Shown in pieces: positions 55,032 to 64,000 of a stretch of 64,000 nt of DNA. The notes beneath the pieces are model-generated. The model had not been told where the DNA came from, made no database searches, and saw nothing but the letters and a program-made list of their open reading frames with translations. The position numbers were made by a program, and so were the translations under genes. Location: positions 496,001 through 560,000 of the forward strand of contig SWDT01000070.1 of the NCBI GenBank assembly GCA_009193035.1. Reading direction: 5' to 3'. The stretch comes from Halicephalobus mephisto. Its lineage: Eukaryota; Nematoda; Chromadorea; Rhabditida; Panagrolaimidae. How positions within the stretch are numbered: position 1 is the stretch's first letter; every line of letters begins with the position of its first letter.

Positions 55032-58000
55032 TTAAACAATTTTTTTTTGATGAAAGAACAATTGCAAATTTTCCGGCCAGACCGTTCCTGTGTCCCTCAG
55101 GGAAATTTGGATATTCTTTGAAGTCATGCCTTCAGGCAATGAAACTCTAAATTCTTTGAGGAATTTTACAAGAATAATTTTTTGTTCTAACAAAGCAAAT
55201 CTCATCCCGACACATTGCCTCTGGCCAACACCGAAAGGAGTGAAATAATCTGGAAATGACGTCATCGATAAATATCTTTCTGGAACGAAATTTTCTCCAT
55301 CGTGACCCCAGTAGTCAAGATCCCGGTGCATCGCCCAAGTGTCGAACAACACTCCCACGCCTTTGGGGATCACTTTGCCCGAGGGCAGAGGACAGTCTTC
55401 CATGCAAAGCCGGGATTGCAGCCTGAACCAAAGAATCAAAAATAATTAAATTAAATTATTATAAAAATTAAGTATTTTCTACAGTTATTTTGAAATTTTC
55501 GAAAATTTTTAATAAAATTTTGAAAATTCTAAAATTCTAAAAAATTAAAAAATATAAAATTTTTCAAAATTCCACAATTTTGAAAAATCAAAAAATCTAA
55601 AATTTTAAAAAATCTAAAATTTTCTAAAATTTTGAAAAATTAAAAGATTTAAAATTTTTATAAAACTTAATTTTTAAAAAACAAACTTACATAGAAGCAT
55701 GAGGGAACAACCTCAAGGTCTCCAGAATCACACAATGAAGGTATTTTAATTCTGATAATTCTTCGTAATTGAAGTCTTCGGAAAAATTTTCGATTTCTTC
55801 CAGAAGAATTTTCATTTTTTCTTCGTTTTCTGCCAGAAGTAACAAAACAAAACTCAAAGTGTTCGCAGTAGTGTCGAATCCGGCGATCGACAAAAATCGG
55901 ATTTGACTTATTATCTCGTCCGTTCCCATGACTTTCTGAATTTTCATTTTCGAAATGTCCTGATATCCGTTGTCTTCGTTTTTCGATTTTTGAAAATTTA
56001 AAAAATTCGAATTTTCAATGTTTTTAAATTTTTGAAGAAAATCGATTTTTTCTGATCCTTTGATTTTCGATTTTAAATTAAAATTAATAAAGTTGTTCAA
56101 TTTCGAAATCGGAGTTTCTACAGTATCCCACAAAGGTGAAAAATAATTTACAATTTTCGCAAACGTCGGGATCAGCCCTGGAAATCACGGATACTGTAGG
56201 ATTTTGCACTCGATTCACTTACATTGGAGGGACTCAGAATCCAGAAGACAGATTCTAGGCTCGCTCCCGAAGGCCTCATTGAAGCACTTGAAGTGTTCTG
56301 TTTCTTCTTCGAAGGGAATCCTCTCGAGACCCAGGGCCGATCGACCGATGACACTGGCTGTCAGCTTCTGCAACAAGCTGAAAATCCAGAGTAATTATAT
56401 CGCTTTATAGAGTTTTGAGTATATGGTAGAAAAATCACTTCGTCTTTGTCAACAAAAATTTACTAATTAGTCAGATATGCCCTTTTATTCACAAAATTGC
56501 CAGTCAATAAATGCGAAAGAGAGAATTCGCTCGTCATTGATAACCAAATATGCCATATTATTCATAAAATTGCCAGTCAATGAGTGAGAGAGAGAGAGAG
56601 TTTACTCGTTATTGATAACCAGATATGCCCTTTTATTCATAAAATTGCCAGTCAATGAGCGAGAGAGAAAGTTCATTCGTGTCCATAAACGAGCGCGCGA
56701 GAGTTCACTCATTACTGATAACCAGATATGCCATTTTATTCATAAAATTGCCAGTCAATGAGCGAGAAAGAGAGTTCACTCGGAATAAACAAAACCGATT
56801 TTAGGTATCTGTGGAAAATCCAATATCACTCAATTTACTGTTTATAATGATATTAAAAAGTAAACCTCCAGTGTTATTGAAAATCAACTACTTTCAACTA
56901 CAGTAATCCTAATTATTCTTAAAAGAACTATTGACAAAATCAGCAGTAGGAAGAAATATAAGAAGAAAAAATACAAGATGGAAGAAATAAGACGAAAAAA
57001 ATATTAGATCAATTATGGTATTTTAAAATATTGTACAGTATTGTTATCACCCTGGCCTAGATGCCTAAGTTTAATCCCAAAAGCCGATTTCCACACATAA
57101 TTAGTAATTTATCTCATACATTGTATTTTTTCCGTCTTATATTTCTTCGACAGTAAGAAAAAATATACGAGGAAAAAAATCAGACTAATTATGGTATCCT
57201 AAAATATTGTACAGTATTGTTATCACCCTGGCCTAGATGCCTGAGTTTAATCCCAAGAGCCGATTTCCACACATAATTAGTAATTTATTTCATATCTTAT
57301 ATTTTTTCCATTTACGGGCAAAATCTATGGTTAAAAATTGGATTAATTATCATTCTTTTTAGGATCGTAATTTAGGGAAATTTTCAGAAAATGAAAATTT
57401 TAAAAACATCACTAAGATTAGAATCTTAGAAAAAATCAAATATTCGTATTTTAAAACAGATTCCAAAAAATAAAATAAAATAAATAAATAATAATTATTT
57501 AAAAAAATAAAAATTTATTTTAAAAAATAAAATTTATTTAAAAAAATTAAGTTTATTTAAAAAAAAAATAAGAATTTATTTAAAAATTAAAATTTATTTA
57601 AAAAAATAAGAATTTATTTAAAAAAATAAGAATTTATTTTAAAAATAAAGTTTATTTTAAAAAAATTAAGTTTATTTAAAAAAATAAGAATTTATTTTAA
57701 AAAATAAGAATCAAAAATTAAATGACTCACCGATGACTGTCCACTTTGATTCCTTCATAATTTTTGTTGTTGTTTAAATCAATTTCTTTTTTGATTTTTT
57801 GTTTCAAAAATTCAATAAAATCATCTGTTTGTTCTTTGATAATAGGAAGGAACTTCTTGAGATTACTGGTTTTCAAAGCAGAAGAAGTCAAAAAGCGAAT
57901 TCTCTTCCATCGATGGCCTCGAGCTCCGAATACGTGCACATTTGGAGAATCACAAGGATCAGGAGAAAGGGGGTCTATCTGCAACTTCATTAGTCTAACT

Positions 58001-58983
58001 TAATCACGATAAAAAATTAAATAATTTTAAAAATTTTAAAATTAAAAAAAAATTAAATAATTTTAAAAAATTTTAAAAAGTTAAATAATTAAATAATTTT
58101 AAAAATATAGAAAATTTTAAAAAATTAAATAATTTAGAAAATTAAAAAAATTAAATAATTTTAAAAATCTAGAAAATTTAAAATAATTAAATAATTTAGA
58201 AAATTTTAAAAATTAAATAATTAAAAAAATTAGAAAATTTTCCACAAAATTCTGGAAAATTCTAAAAACCTCAGTTGGATTCTGGAAACTTCTAAAAGTT
58301 TACAGAATTTCAAATTATTATAAAAACATAAAATTCTAAAAATTCCCAAAAACTGTCAACAAATTTCGGAAAATTTCAGAATCCGTTGTCTTCTGGAAGA
58401 TTTTAGGAACTTCTCAGATTTTTAAACATTTTAAGTTTTAATCAGATTTATCAAAGTTTTACAAAACTGAAAATTTTTACAAAATTTCAAAGATTTTTAT
58501 AGAATTTTGAAATTTTTTATAGAAATTCAAAGATTTTACAAAATTTCGAAATTTTTTATAGAAATTCAAAAATTTTACAAAATTTCAAAAATTTTATAAA
58601 ATTTCAAAGATTTTACAAAATTTTAAAGATTTTACAAAATTTCGAAATTTTTTAATAAAATTTTTGAAATTAAAACTTACCATTCTAGAGTGGAAATATC
58701 CCGCATAAGTCGTGCAGATCAGCTTTATTAAATCCGGATCAGCAGTTATTACAGTAGGAAAAGTGCCCTTCAAAGCACAAACAGTTTTTTCATTTCCTCT
58801 GATTTTCGAAAATTCAAAAGGACATTTTCCATTTTGAAAAATTTTCAAATGTCCAAATAAAAAATTCCGAAAATTTCCAAATTTAAATCCTGTTTTTCTT
58901 AATTTAAAAAAAGCAAAAAATAATCGAATAAAAAATTCAAAAATAATTAAAACAAAAATTAAAAAAATTAATTTAACTATCAT
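55032..58983 (-). CDS. Cytochrome P450 (microsomal, CYP13/CYP25-like)
   Basis: Five exons in transcribed order: 58983-58681, 57978-57731, 56377-56223, 56177-55691, 55422-55032. Phases agree, giving 527 residues, the normal size for a nematode P450. The N terminus is a hydrophobic anchor (MIVKLIFLIFVLIIFEFFI), placing it in the ER membrane. Exon 2 gives FGARGHRWKRIRFLTSSA, the C-helix WxxxR. Helix I is IAGFDTTAN, the K-helix ETLRLFP, the PERF motif PERY, and the haem loop FGVGQRQCVGMRFA with the cysteine ligand at about 468. All signature residues are intact, so it is probably an active haem monooxygenase. The haem loop and N terminus resemble the clan 3 CYP13/CYP25 group of nematodes. The substrate cannot be predicted. 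Intron 3 is only 45 bp, the others 0.27-1.4 kb. Confidence 0.95.
56378..57730 (-). repeat. P450 intron 2 with two repeat families
   Basis: 56440-56790 has about four copies of a roughly 95 bp unit with CCAGATATGCCCTTTTATTC, ATAAAATTGCCAGTCAATGA and a GAGAGAGAGAG tract. 56960-57300 is a roughly 175 bp direct duplication with TTGTACAGTATTGTTATCAC, CCTGGCCTAGATGCC and CCGATTTCCACACATAATTA. 57470-57715 is a simple AAATAAGAATTTATTT array. Confidence 0.85.
57979..58680 (-). other. P450 intron 1
   Basis: A/T simple sequence (AAATTAAATAATTTTAAAAA units) and a block with AATTTTTTATAGAAATTCAA near 58490-58650. No exon. Confidence 0.6.
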
Positions 58984-60501
58984 TTTTAAAAAATTTTTTA
59001 TTTTTAAAAATTAAAAAAAATTCTTTTTTATTTTTTTATTTTTAAAAAAATTCTTTTTTAATTTTTTAAAATTTTAAAAAATTCTTTTTTAATTTTTTTT
59101 TTAAATTTAAAAAATTTTTTTATTTTTTCTATGAATTTTAAAAATTTTTTAAATTTAAAAATAAATCAATGAGGAAATTTCTTTAGTTCAAAAATTTTTC
59201 TGATCAGTTCTGATGAAAAAATAAAGCAAAACTGGCCTGTTCGTCTTGTCTATCAAAAAAGACCGGAAAAAACAAAAATAATTCTTTGGAAATTATTGAA
59301 GTGACCCTAAAATTCAATGATTAATCAAAAATGAAAAAAGGAAATTTAAGGGACACATCAGTTTTTAAATTTCATCAAATTTTAAATTTTTTTAAAAAAT
59401 AAATTTTAAAAAAACAAAAAAAATTTAATTTTAAAAATAAAAAAATTTAATTTTAAAAAACAAGAAAAAATAAAAAAAGAATAAATTTAAAAAAATTGAT
59501 TTTATTAAAAAATTTAATTTTAAAAAAACAAAAAAATTTAATTTTAAAAAACAAGAAAAATTTAATTTTAAAAATAGAAAAATTTAATTTTATTTAAAAA
59601 AAAATTAAAAATTCGAATATTTTTAAAAATAAAAAAAGATTAATTTTTTTTGGATACGGTATTTGGAGGAGATTACAGTACATTATGGAAGATGTTGTAG
59701 AATTTATTAGATAACTTTAGGATTTCATTAAATCATCGCAGATTCTGGAAATTATTTATAACTGAACGTAGCCGAATGTGCCTGATTGTGGTCAGTCGTA
59801 AGTGATTTCCTGTACTTGTGATGTAAAATTTAATAGTTTGTAGTCTCGACTGGAAAGTCGTAAAAATCCGTTTTGAGACAAATTTTTCGGTTTTTTATTG
59901 TATATTTCTAATTTTTCTAAAATCACAAAAAAATTAAATTTTAAACTTTTCGGTCTTGACTGGAAAATTTCAAAATTCCTTTCGAGACAATTTTTAATTT
60001 TTTTTCAGTAAATATAAAATTAGAAAAATTAAAAGTTGTCTAATAAATTTTATAAAATCACAAAAAATTAAATTTTAAACTTTTCGGTCTTGACTGGAAA
60101 TTTTAAAATTCCTTTCGAGACAATTTTTAATTTTTTTTCAGTAAATATAAAATTATAAAATTTATTAGACAATTTTTTAAATTTTTCTAAAATCACAAAA
60201 AAATTAAATTTTAAACTTTTTGGTCCTGACTGGAAAATTTCAAAATTCCTTTCGAGATAATTTTTTAAATTTTTAAGAAAATTTTGTATTTATGAAGTTA
60301 CAGTATGTTTAATTTTGAATTTTGTGAATATTTTTATTGTTCAATTTTGTTTACACTTGAACACTAAGCGGAAGCTGATCCATGAATGGATCTACGATTT
60401 TTCGATCACGGATCATTTCCTGGAGGAAACTGAAGATTAAAATACAGTTAATACTTAAAAATTTTAGGAATAAATTAAATTCAAAAAAGTCGAATAAAAC
60501 T
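58984..60501. other. Intergenic region between P450 and carboxypeptidase genes
   Basis: The first 650 bp are A/T simple sequence. 59855-60290 has four roughly 115 bp copies with TTTTCGGTCTTGACTGGAAA and CAAAATTCCTTTCGAGACAA. Near 60356-60440 on the minus strand an acceptor (AATCTTCAG) precedes an open frame ending IVDPFMDQLPLSVQV and a stop. It does not join any neighbouring exon. Confidence 0.6.
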
Positions 60502-63450
60502 TTAAATTTGGCATTCTGGAAGACACGAAAGAGCACACAGCTGCTGGACCCTCTCCTTGTCGCAGAGGTTGTGGATCTTCCACCACTTACAGTACGATCC
60601 GTAATCTTTGCACTTGATTATTCTTTGAGGAGATGGTGGAGTTGTTGTTGAAGAAGTCGAGAATTCCGTTGTGGAGGTTGATTCGATGATTTTTTCTTCT
60701 GTTCTTCTTGTAGTTTTAGGTACAGGTCTCGTGGTCGTCGTTGATGGACTCGTTGATGTAGTGGTTGATGTAGTCGTTGATGTAGTCGTCGATGTAGTCG
60801 TTGATGGAGTCGTTGATGGAGTCGTTGATGGAGTCGTTGATGGAGTCGTTGTTGAAATAGATTTGACTTCAGTTGTGGATTCTGTTTCAGGATGTGGAGT
60901 TTCAGTTCCTTGTGTTTGAATAGTGATGATGGGTTTTTCCGTTGTTGGTCTAATTTTAGGTTGGATGAATTGGCCGATCATCTCATCTCCGATGACCTTG
61001 AGAGCTTCCCATGTTTCTTCTCCTGTCGGCCGGATTTCCTTTTCAGGAAGTAGAAAACCATTGGCAAACATGGTACTTTTGGGTCTCAATTCGATCAAAT
61101 AAGCGTAGGGAATGTGAAGAGTGCCTTTGGCGTAATCGTGAGAAGCCCCAGCAGCTTCATCTAAAAAATCAAAATTCTAAAATTATTTTTTATTCAATTT
61201 TTTTATAAAAAATCCTAAAATTATTTTTTATTCAATTTTTTTTATAAAAATTCTAAAATTATTTTATTTTTCTTTATAAAAAATTCTAAAATTATTTTTT
61301 ATTCAATTTTTTTTATAAAAAATTCTAAAATTATTTTATTTTTTTTTTATAAAAAATTCTAAAATTATTTTTAATTTTGACTTTAAAATTTGATTTTTAA
61401 TTTTTTGTTTAAAATTCGACTTCGAACTTTGGCTGTTAATTTTGATAAACAGAGCAATGGACGCCCTATCAGTAAACCTCTCAAACTCCCTCGTAAATGG
61501 ACTTTTTCCTCGTTCGAGATTAGCTCTTCGGTTAGGATGACCACTCCAGTCATTGAGGTTTTGTTGACAATCCCTCCACGTGACCTTTGACTTTTTCGTA
61601 ATGTACGATCGGAATTTAAAAAATACAGTTGAATCTCGATATAAGGTACCCTCAAGGAACCGGACAAATCGTGCCCTATATCGAGGGTCGAATGTGATTA
61701 AAATTCTTTAAAATCGTGTCTTATATCATGGGGTGCTTTTTATCAAGGGTCGAATATGACTACAATTCCTTAAAATCGTACCTTATAGCATGGGATTTCT
61801 TATATTGAGGGTCGAATATGACTAAAATTGCTTAAAATCGTGCCTTATATCGTGGGGTGCCTTATATTGAGGGTACCTAATAGCGATGGTAAATTCTCGT
61901 AAATTTGTATGTGAACCAAACTAACGCACTGAAACTGTGCCTTATAGTCTGGGTGCGTTATATCGAGATTCGACTGTAATTGAAAAAAAACAACTTACAC
62001 ATCAAATCAGCTCCGGTTCCTACGGCGTACTTGGTTCCATAGAGCTTGTTCAGGGCTTTGGTTGCCCTGAGGGCCAGGGGTCTCAGAGCAGTGGAGTAGT
62101 CCTGGGGGTAGGACCTCTTCCTGTGGCCGTAGGGGATCAGCCAAAGCTGCGAATAAGAATGCAATGTGATGAAGGCTTTGACTGGATTTTTTTCGAGGAA
62201 TTCCTTGACAGCTCTGGATTCAGGTTCACTGAAGGCAGAAGGACCATGATAAGTCTCATGACAAGGATCAGAAGAAGATCCAGATGATCCGAAAAACCAA
62301 TCAAAATTTCTGTTCAAATCTACTCCAGAACAACAAATTGTGTGAAAATAATTTTTTTTACATTGTGCCGGTCTTCGATTTTTTCTCCACATCCTGTTTT
62401 TAGTGTGACTGTAATCATAGCCATCCGGATTCATCACGGGCAAAATATACCAATCCATGTTGTCGAGGAAGTTCTGAATTTCCGGATCTTTTTTATATCC
62501 ATCAATGAGCTTATTTATCGCGATCAAAGCCGTGGCCGGAGCTATCCATTCTCTGGCGTGAATTCCGGCGTCGATCCAGACAGAAACCCTTTCAGAAGTC
62601 AGACTTCTTTGTCCACTGATTTTTACGACAAGAACAGATCTATTTTCGTGAGTTTTTCCAATTTCGATCAAAGTGACTAAATCCGGATTTTCGTCCCTCA
62701 ATTTATAAAGGTGTTCCTCGATCGGATTCCAGGAGTTGTACTTGTCCAATCTGAATTCAGAAGGATCCAACATGTATCCCGAATTTACCTCTTCAGATCT
62801 CTCGGATCTTATAGCTCTAAAAATTATTAAAAATTTAAAATTTAAAAATCTCAAAATTTAAAAAATTTAAAAATTTAAAAAACTCAAAATTTAAAAAATT
62901 AAAAAAACTGAAAAATTATAAAAATTATTAAAAATTAAAAATTTAAAATTTAAAAAAACTGAAAAATTATAAAAGCTTTAAAAATTTTAAATTTAAAAAT
63001 CTCAAAAATTTTAAAAATTAAAAAAACTGAAAAATTATAAAAGTTTTAAAAATTATTAAAAAATTTTAAATTTTAAATTTAAAAATCTCAAAATTTTAAA
63101 AATTAAAAAAAAACTCGAAAATTTTAGAAATTTTAAAAAATAATAAATTTTTAAAATCGGAAAATTTTGGAATTAAAGAATTTTTAAAAAATAATAAATT
63201 TAGAAAATTTTAGAAATTTAAAACTTACTGTTCGAGGTCGTTGATGGCGACGAGGTAATCCAGTTGATGATTGTCCAGATCCTTAACGAATATTTCTGCA
63301 TCTTGTGGAGCTACAGTAACATCGACAAGTCCTCCAATATGGGTGGGGGGTTGCCAGAAGTCGAGTTCATAGGGGGATTGGGAATGGAAGAGATCCTTGA
63401 GATAATCCAAGTTTTCTTCGCTTCGAGGAGTAATTCGGATCAATTTATAA
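60502..63450 (-). CDS. M14 zinc carboxypeptidase A-like, mucin linker + ShK domain (5' partial)
   Basis: Three exons in transcribed order: 63450-63229, 62816-61999, 61160-60502, phases consistent, giving about 565 visible residues; the start and signal peptide lie beyond 64000. Exon 1 is the activation propeptide (LIRITPRSEENLDYLKDLF). The catalytic domain has the zinc motif IHAREW (H, E), NPDGYDY, the LNRNFDW arginine region, zinc-binding TLHSYSQ, and the catalytic glutamate in YAYLIELRP. All expected catalytic residues seen are present. A Thr/Ser/Pro linker follows, with tandem STTTPSTTPSTT and STTTSTTT repeats, probably O-glycosylated. Last comes a six-cysteine ShK domain (CKDYGSYCKWW, then CDKERVQQLC, CLPEC). 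This architecture is typical of secreted nematode carboxypeptidases acting on cuticle or extracellular proteins (C. elegans SURO-1 is of this type). Confidence 0.94.
60750..60855 (-). repeat. In-frame 12-15 bp minisatellite encoding the Thr/Ser linker
   Basis: On the plus strand about nine copies of GTCGTTGATGGA or GTAGTCGTTGAT. Each encodes STT[P/T] units of the mucin-like spacer between the catalytic and ShK domains. Repeat number is likely to vary. Confidence 0.9.
61161..61380. repeat. Tandem ~38 bp A/T repeat in a carboxypeptidase intron
   Basis: Six copies of AAATTCTAAAATTATTTTTT then ATTCAATTTTTTTTATAA. Confidence 0.85.
61400..61610. repeat. Copy of a dispersed repeat end plus a balanced patch
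   Basis: AATTCGACTTCGAACTTTGG followed by TTTTGATAAACAGAGC matches the right end of the hairpin at 21.6 kb (GACTTCGAACTTTGAAC, TTTGATAAAATAGAGC) and, reversed, the edge of TRPM intron 4 near 33350. The following balanced patch to 61600 has short open frames but no family. Confidence 0.6.
61624..61978. mobile_element. MITE with pogo/Tigger-like TIRs
   Basis: The left end reads CAGTTGAATCTCGATATAA (from 61626). The right end is its reverse complement with one change (TTATATCGAGATTCGACTG, to 61976). TA lies directly outside both ends, the target duplication of Tc1/mariner/pogo elements. The body is 351 bp with no coding capacity and consists of internal copies of CTTATATC[G/A]TGGGGTGC and GAGGGTCGAATATGACTA. 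It sits in the intron between the last two carboxypeptidase exons. The TIR resembles the pogo/Tigger pattern CAGT(Y)GA..CTCG. Confidence 0.88.
62817..63228 (-). other. Carboxypeptidase intron, A/T simple sequence
   Basis: AAAAATTTAAAAATCTCAAA and AAAACTGAAAAATTATAAAA units. The donor is CA|GTAAGT and the acceptor TTTTTAG. Confidence 0.7.
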
Positions 63451-64000
63451 CTAAAAAATTACATTTTAAAAAAAATTAAAAATAAATTTTAAAATTTTTT
63501 TGAAATCTTAGTTTTAGAAATGTCTATAAAATTCTGGAAAATTTTTGGAACTTCTGTGAAATTATTGAGAAATTCTGAATTTTTTAGAAAAATGTAGAAA
63601 ATTTTTTGAAAAATTCAGAATCCTGCCTGAGATTCTAGAGAGATCCAGAAGCTTCCACAAGAACTCAGAAAACGGTCAGAAACTTCTTAAAACTTTTACG
63701 ATGTTTTATAACATTTCAAAGTTTTCGAGAAGCTTCTACCGTATTCTATGAAGTTTTAGAAGCTTCTACGAGATTCTGAAACCTTTTCAGAAGTACCCAG
63801 AAGATTCTCAAAGATTTCAGAATCATATATAAAATTTTGAGAAATTCTGAAAGTTTCTACCGTATTCTATGAAGTTTTAGAAGCTTCTATGAGATTCTGA
63901 AACCTTTTTAGAAGTACCCAGAAGATTTTCAAAGATTTCAGAATCATTTATAAAATTTTGGAAAGTTTTAAAAATTCTAAGAAAATTTTAATTTTTTGAA
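63451..64000 (-). repeat. Carboxypeptidase upstream intron with ~115 bp direct repeat
   Basis: Two near-identical copies (about 63735-63848 and 63853-63968) with TTCTACCGTATTCTATGAAG, AACCTTTT[C/T]AGAAGTACCC and AGATTTCAGAATCAT. The sequence continues out of the window. Confidence 0.8.

Noticed and set aside
60356..60440. Possible extra last exon ending DPFMDQLPLSVQV
   Set aside because: The carboxypeptidase frame already ends with a stop right after the ShK domain (CLPECQI), and no donor joins it to this piece.
1..64000. CRISPR arrays, bacterial operons or phage features
   Set aside because: Tandem repeats here have no unique spacers of constant length, and the genes are spliced eukaryotic genes with nematode families.

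Overview
This window reads as nuclear DNA of a rhabditid nematode, probably Caenorhabditis or a close relative. Coding exons stand out as islands of roughly balanced base composition in very A/T-rich sequence. Introns follow GT...AG, mostly with (T)TTCAG or TTTAG acceptors. The words CTACAGTA and TTACTGTA recur throughout, and the gene families present (TRPM channel, CUB/LDLa membrane protein, clan-3-type P450, carboxypeptidase with ShK domain) fit a nematode. There are no prokaryotic features.

Layout. 1-11000 is gene-poor: A/T-rich degenerate tandem repeats, plus one well-delimited piggyBac-type element (8242-9601) with 12-bp terminal inverted repeats, TTAA on both sides and a broken, internally deleted transposase gene. 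11155-24940 (+) is a gene with large introns for a proline/serine-rich protein ending in two C2 domains. 25891-27003 (+) is a compact six-exon cyclin-fold gene. It converges with 27047-39300 (-), a complete 13-exon TRPM cation channel (1462 codons by my splice model), with only 43 bp between the two stop codons. 452 bp upstream of the TRPM start, on the same strand, ends 39753-46684 (-), a six-exon type I membrane protein with signal peptide, CUB domains, LDLa, one membrane span and a cytoplasmic tail carrying PPxY and a class I PDZ-type C terminus. 46700-55030 is another repeat-rich desert, with hairpin-forming direct and inverted repeats and a decayed tRNA-like array. 55032-58983 (-) is a complete five-exon cytochrome P450. 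60502-63450 (-) is the 3' part of an M14 zinc carboxypeptidase with a Thr/Ser mucin-like linker and a C-terminal ShK domain; its 5' end lies beyond the window. Its intron holds a pogo/Tigger-like MITE with TA duplications.

The genes do not form an obvious pathway. The only architectural links are the close head-to-tail CUB-TRPM pair (possible operon or shared chromatin domain) and the very tight cyclin/TRPM convergence. Much of the intron and intergenic DNA is built from tandem repeats (units about 28-250 bp), some in large inverted arrangements, and at least two repeat families occur in several places and both orientations. Exon boundaries were derived by hand from splice consensus and frame continuity.
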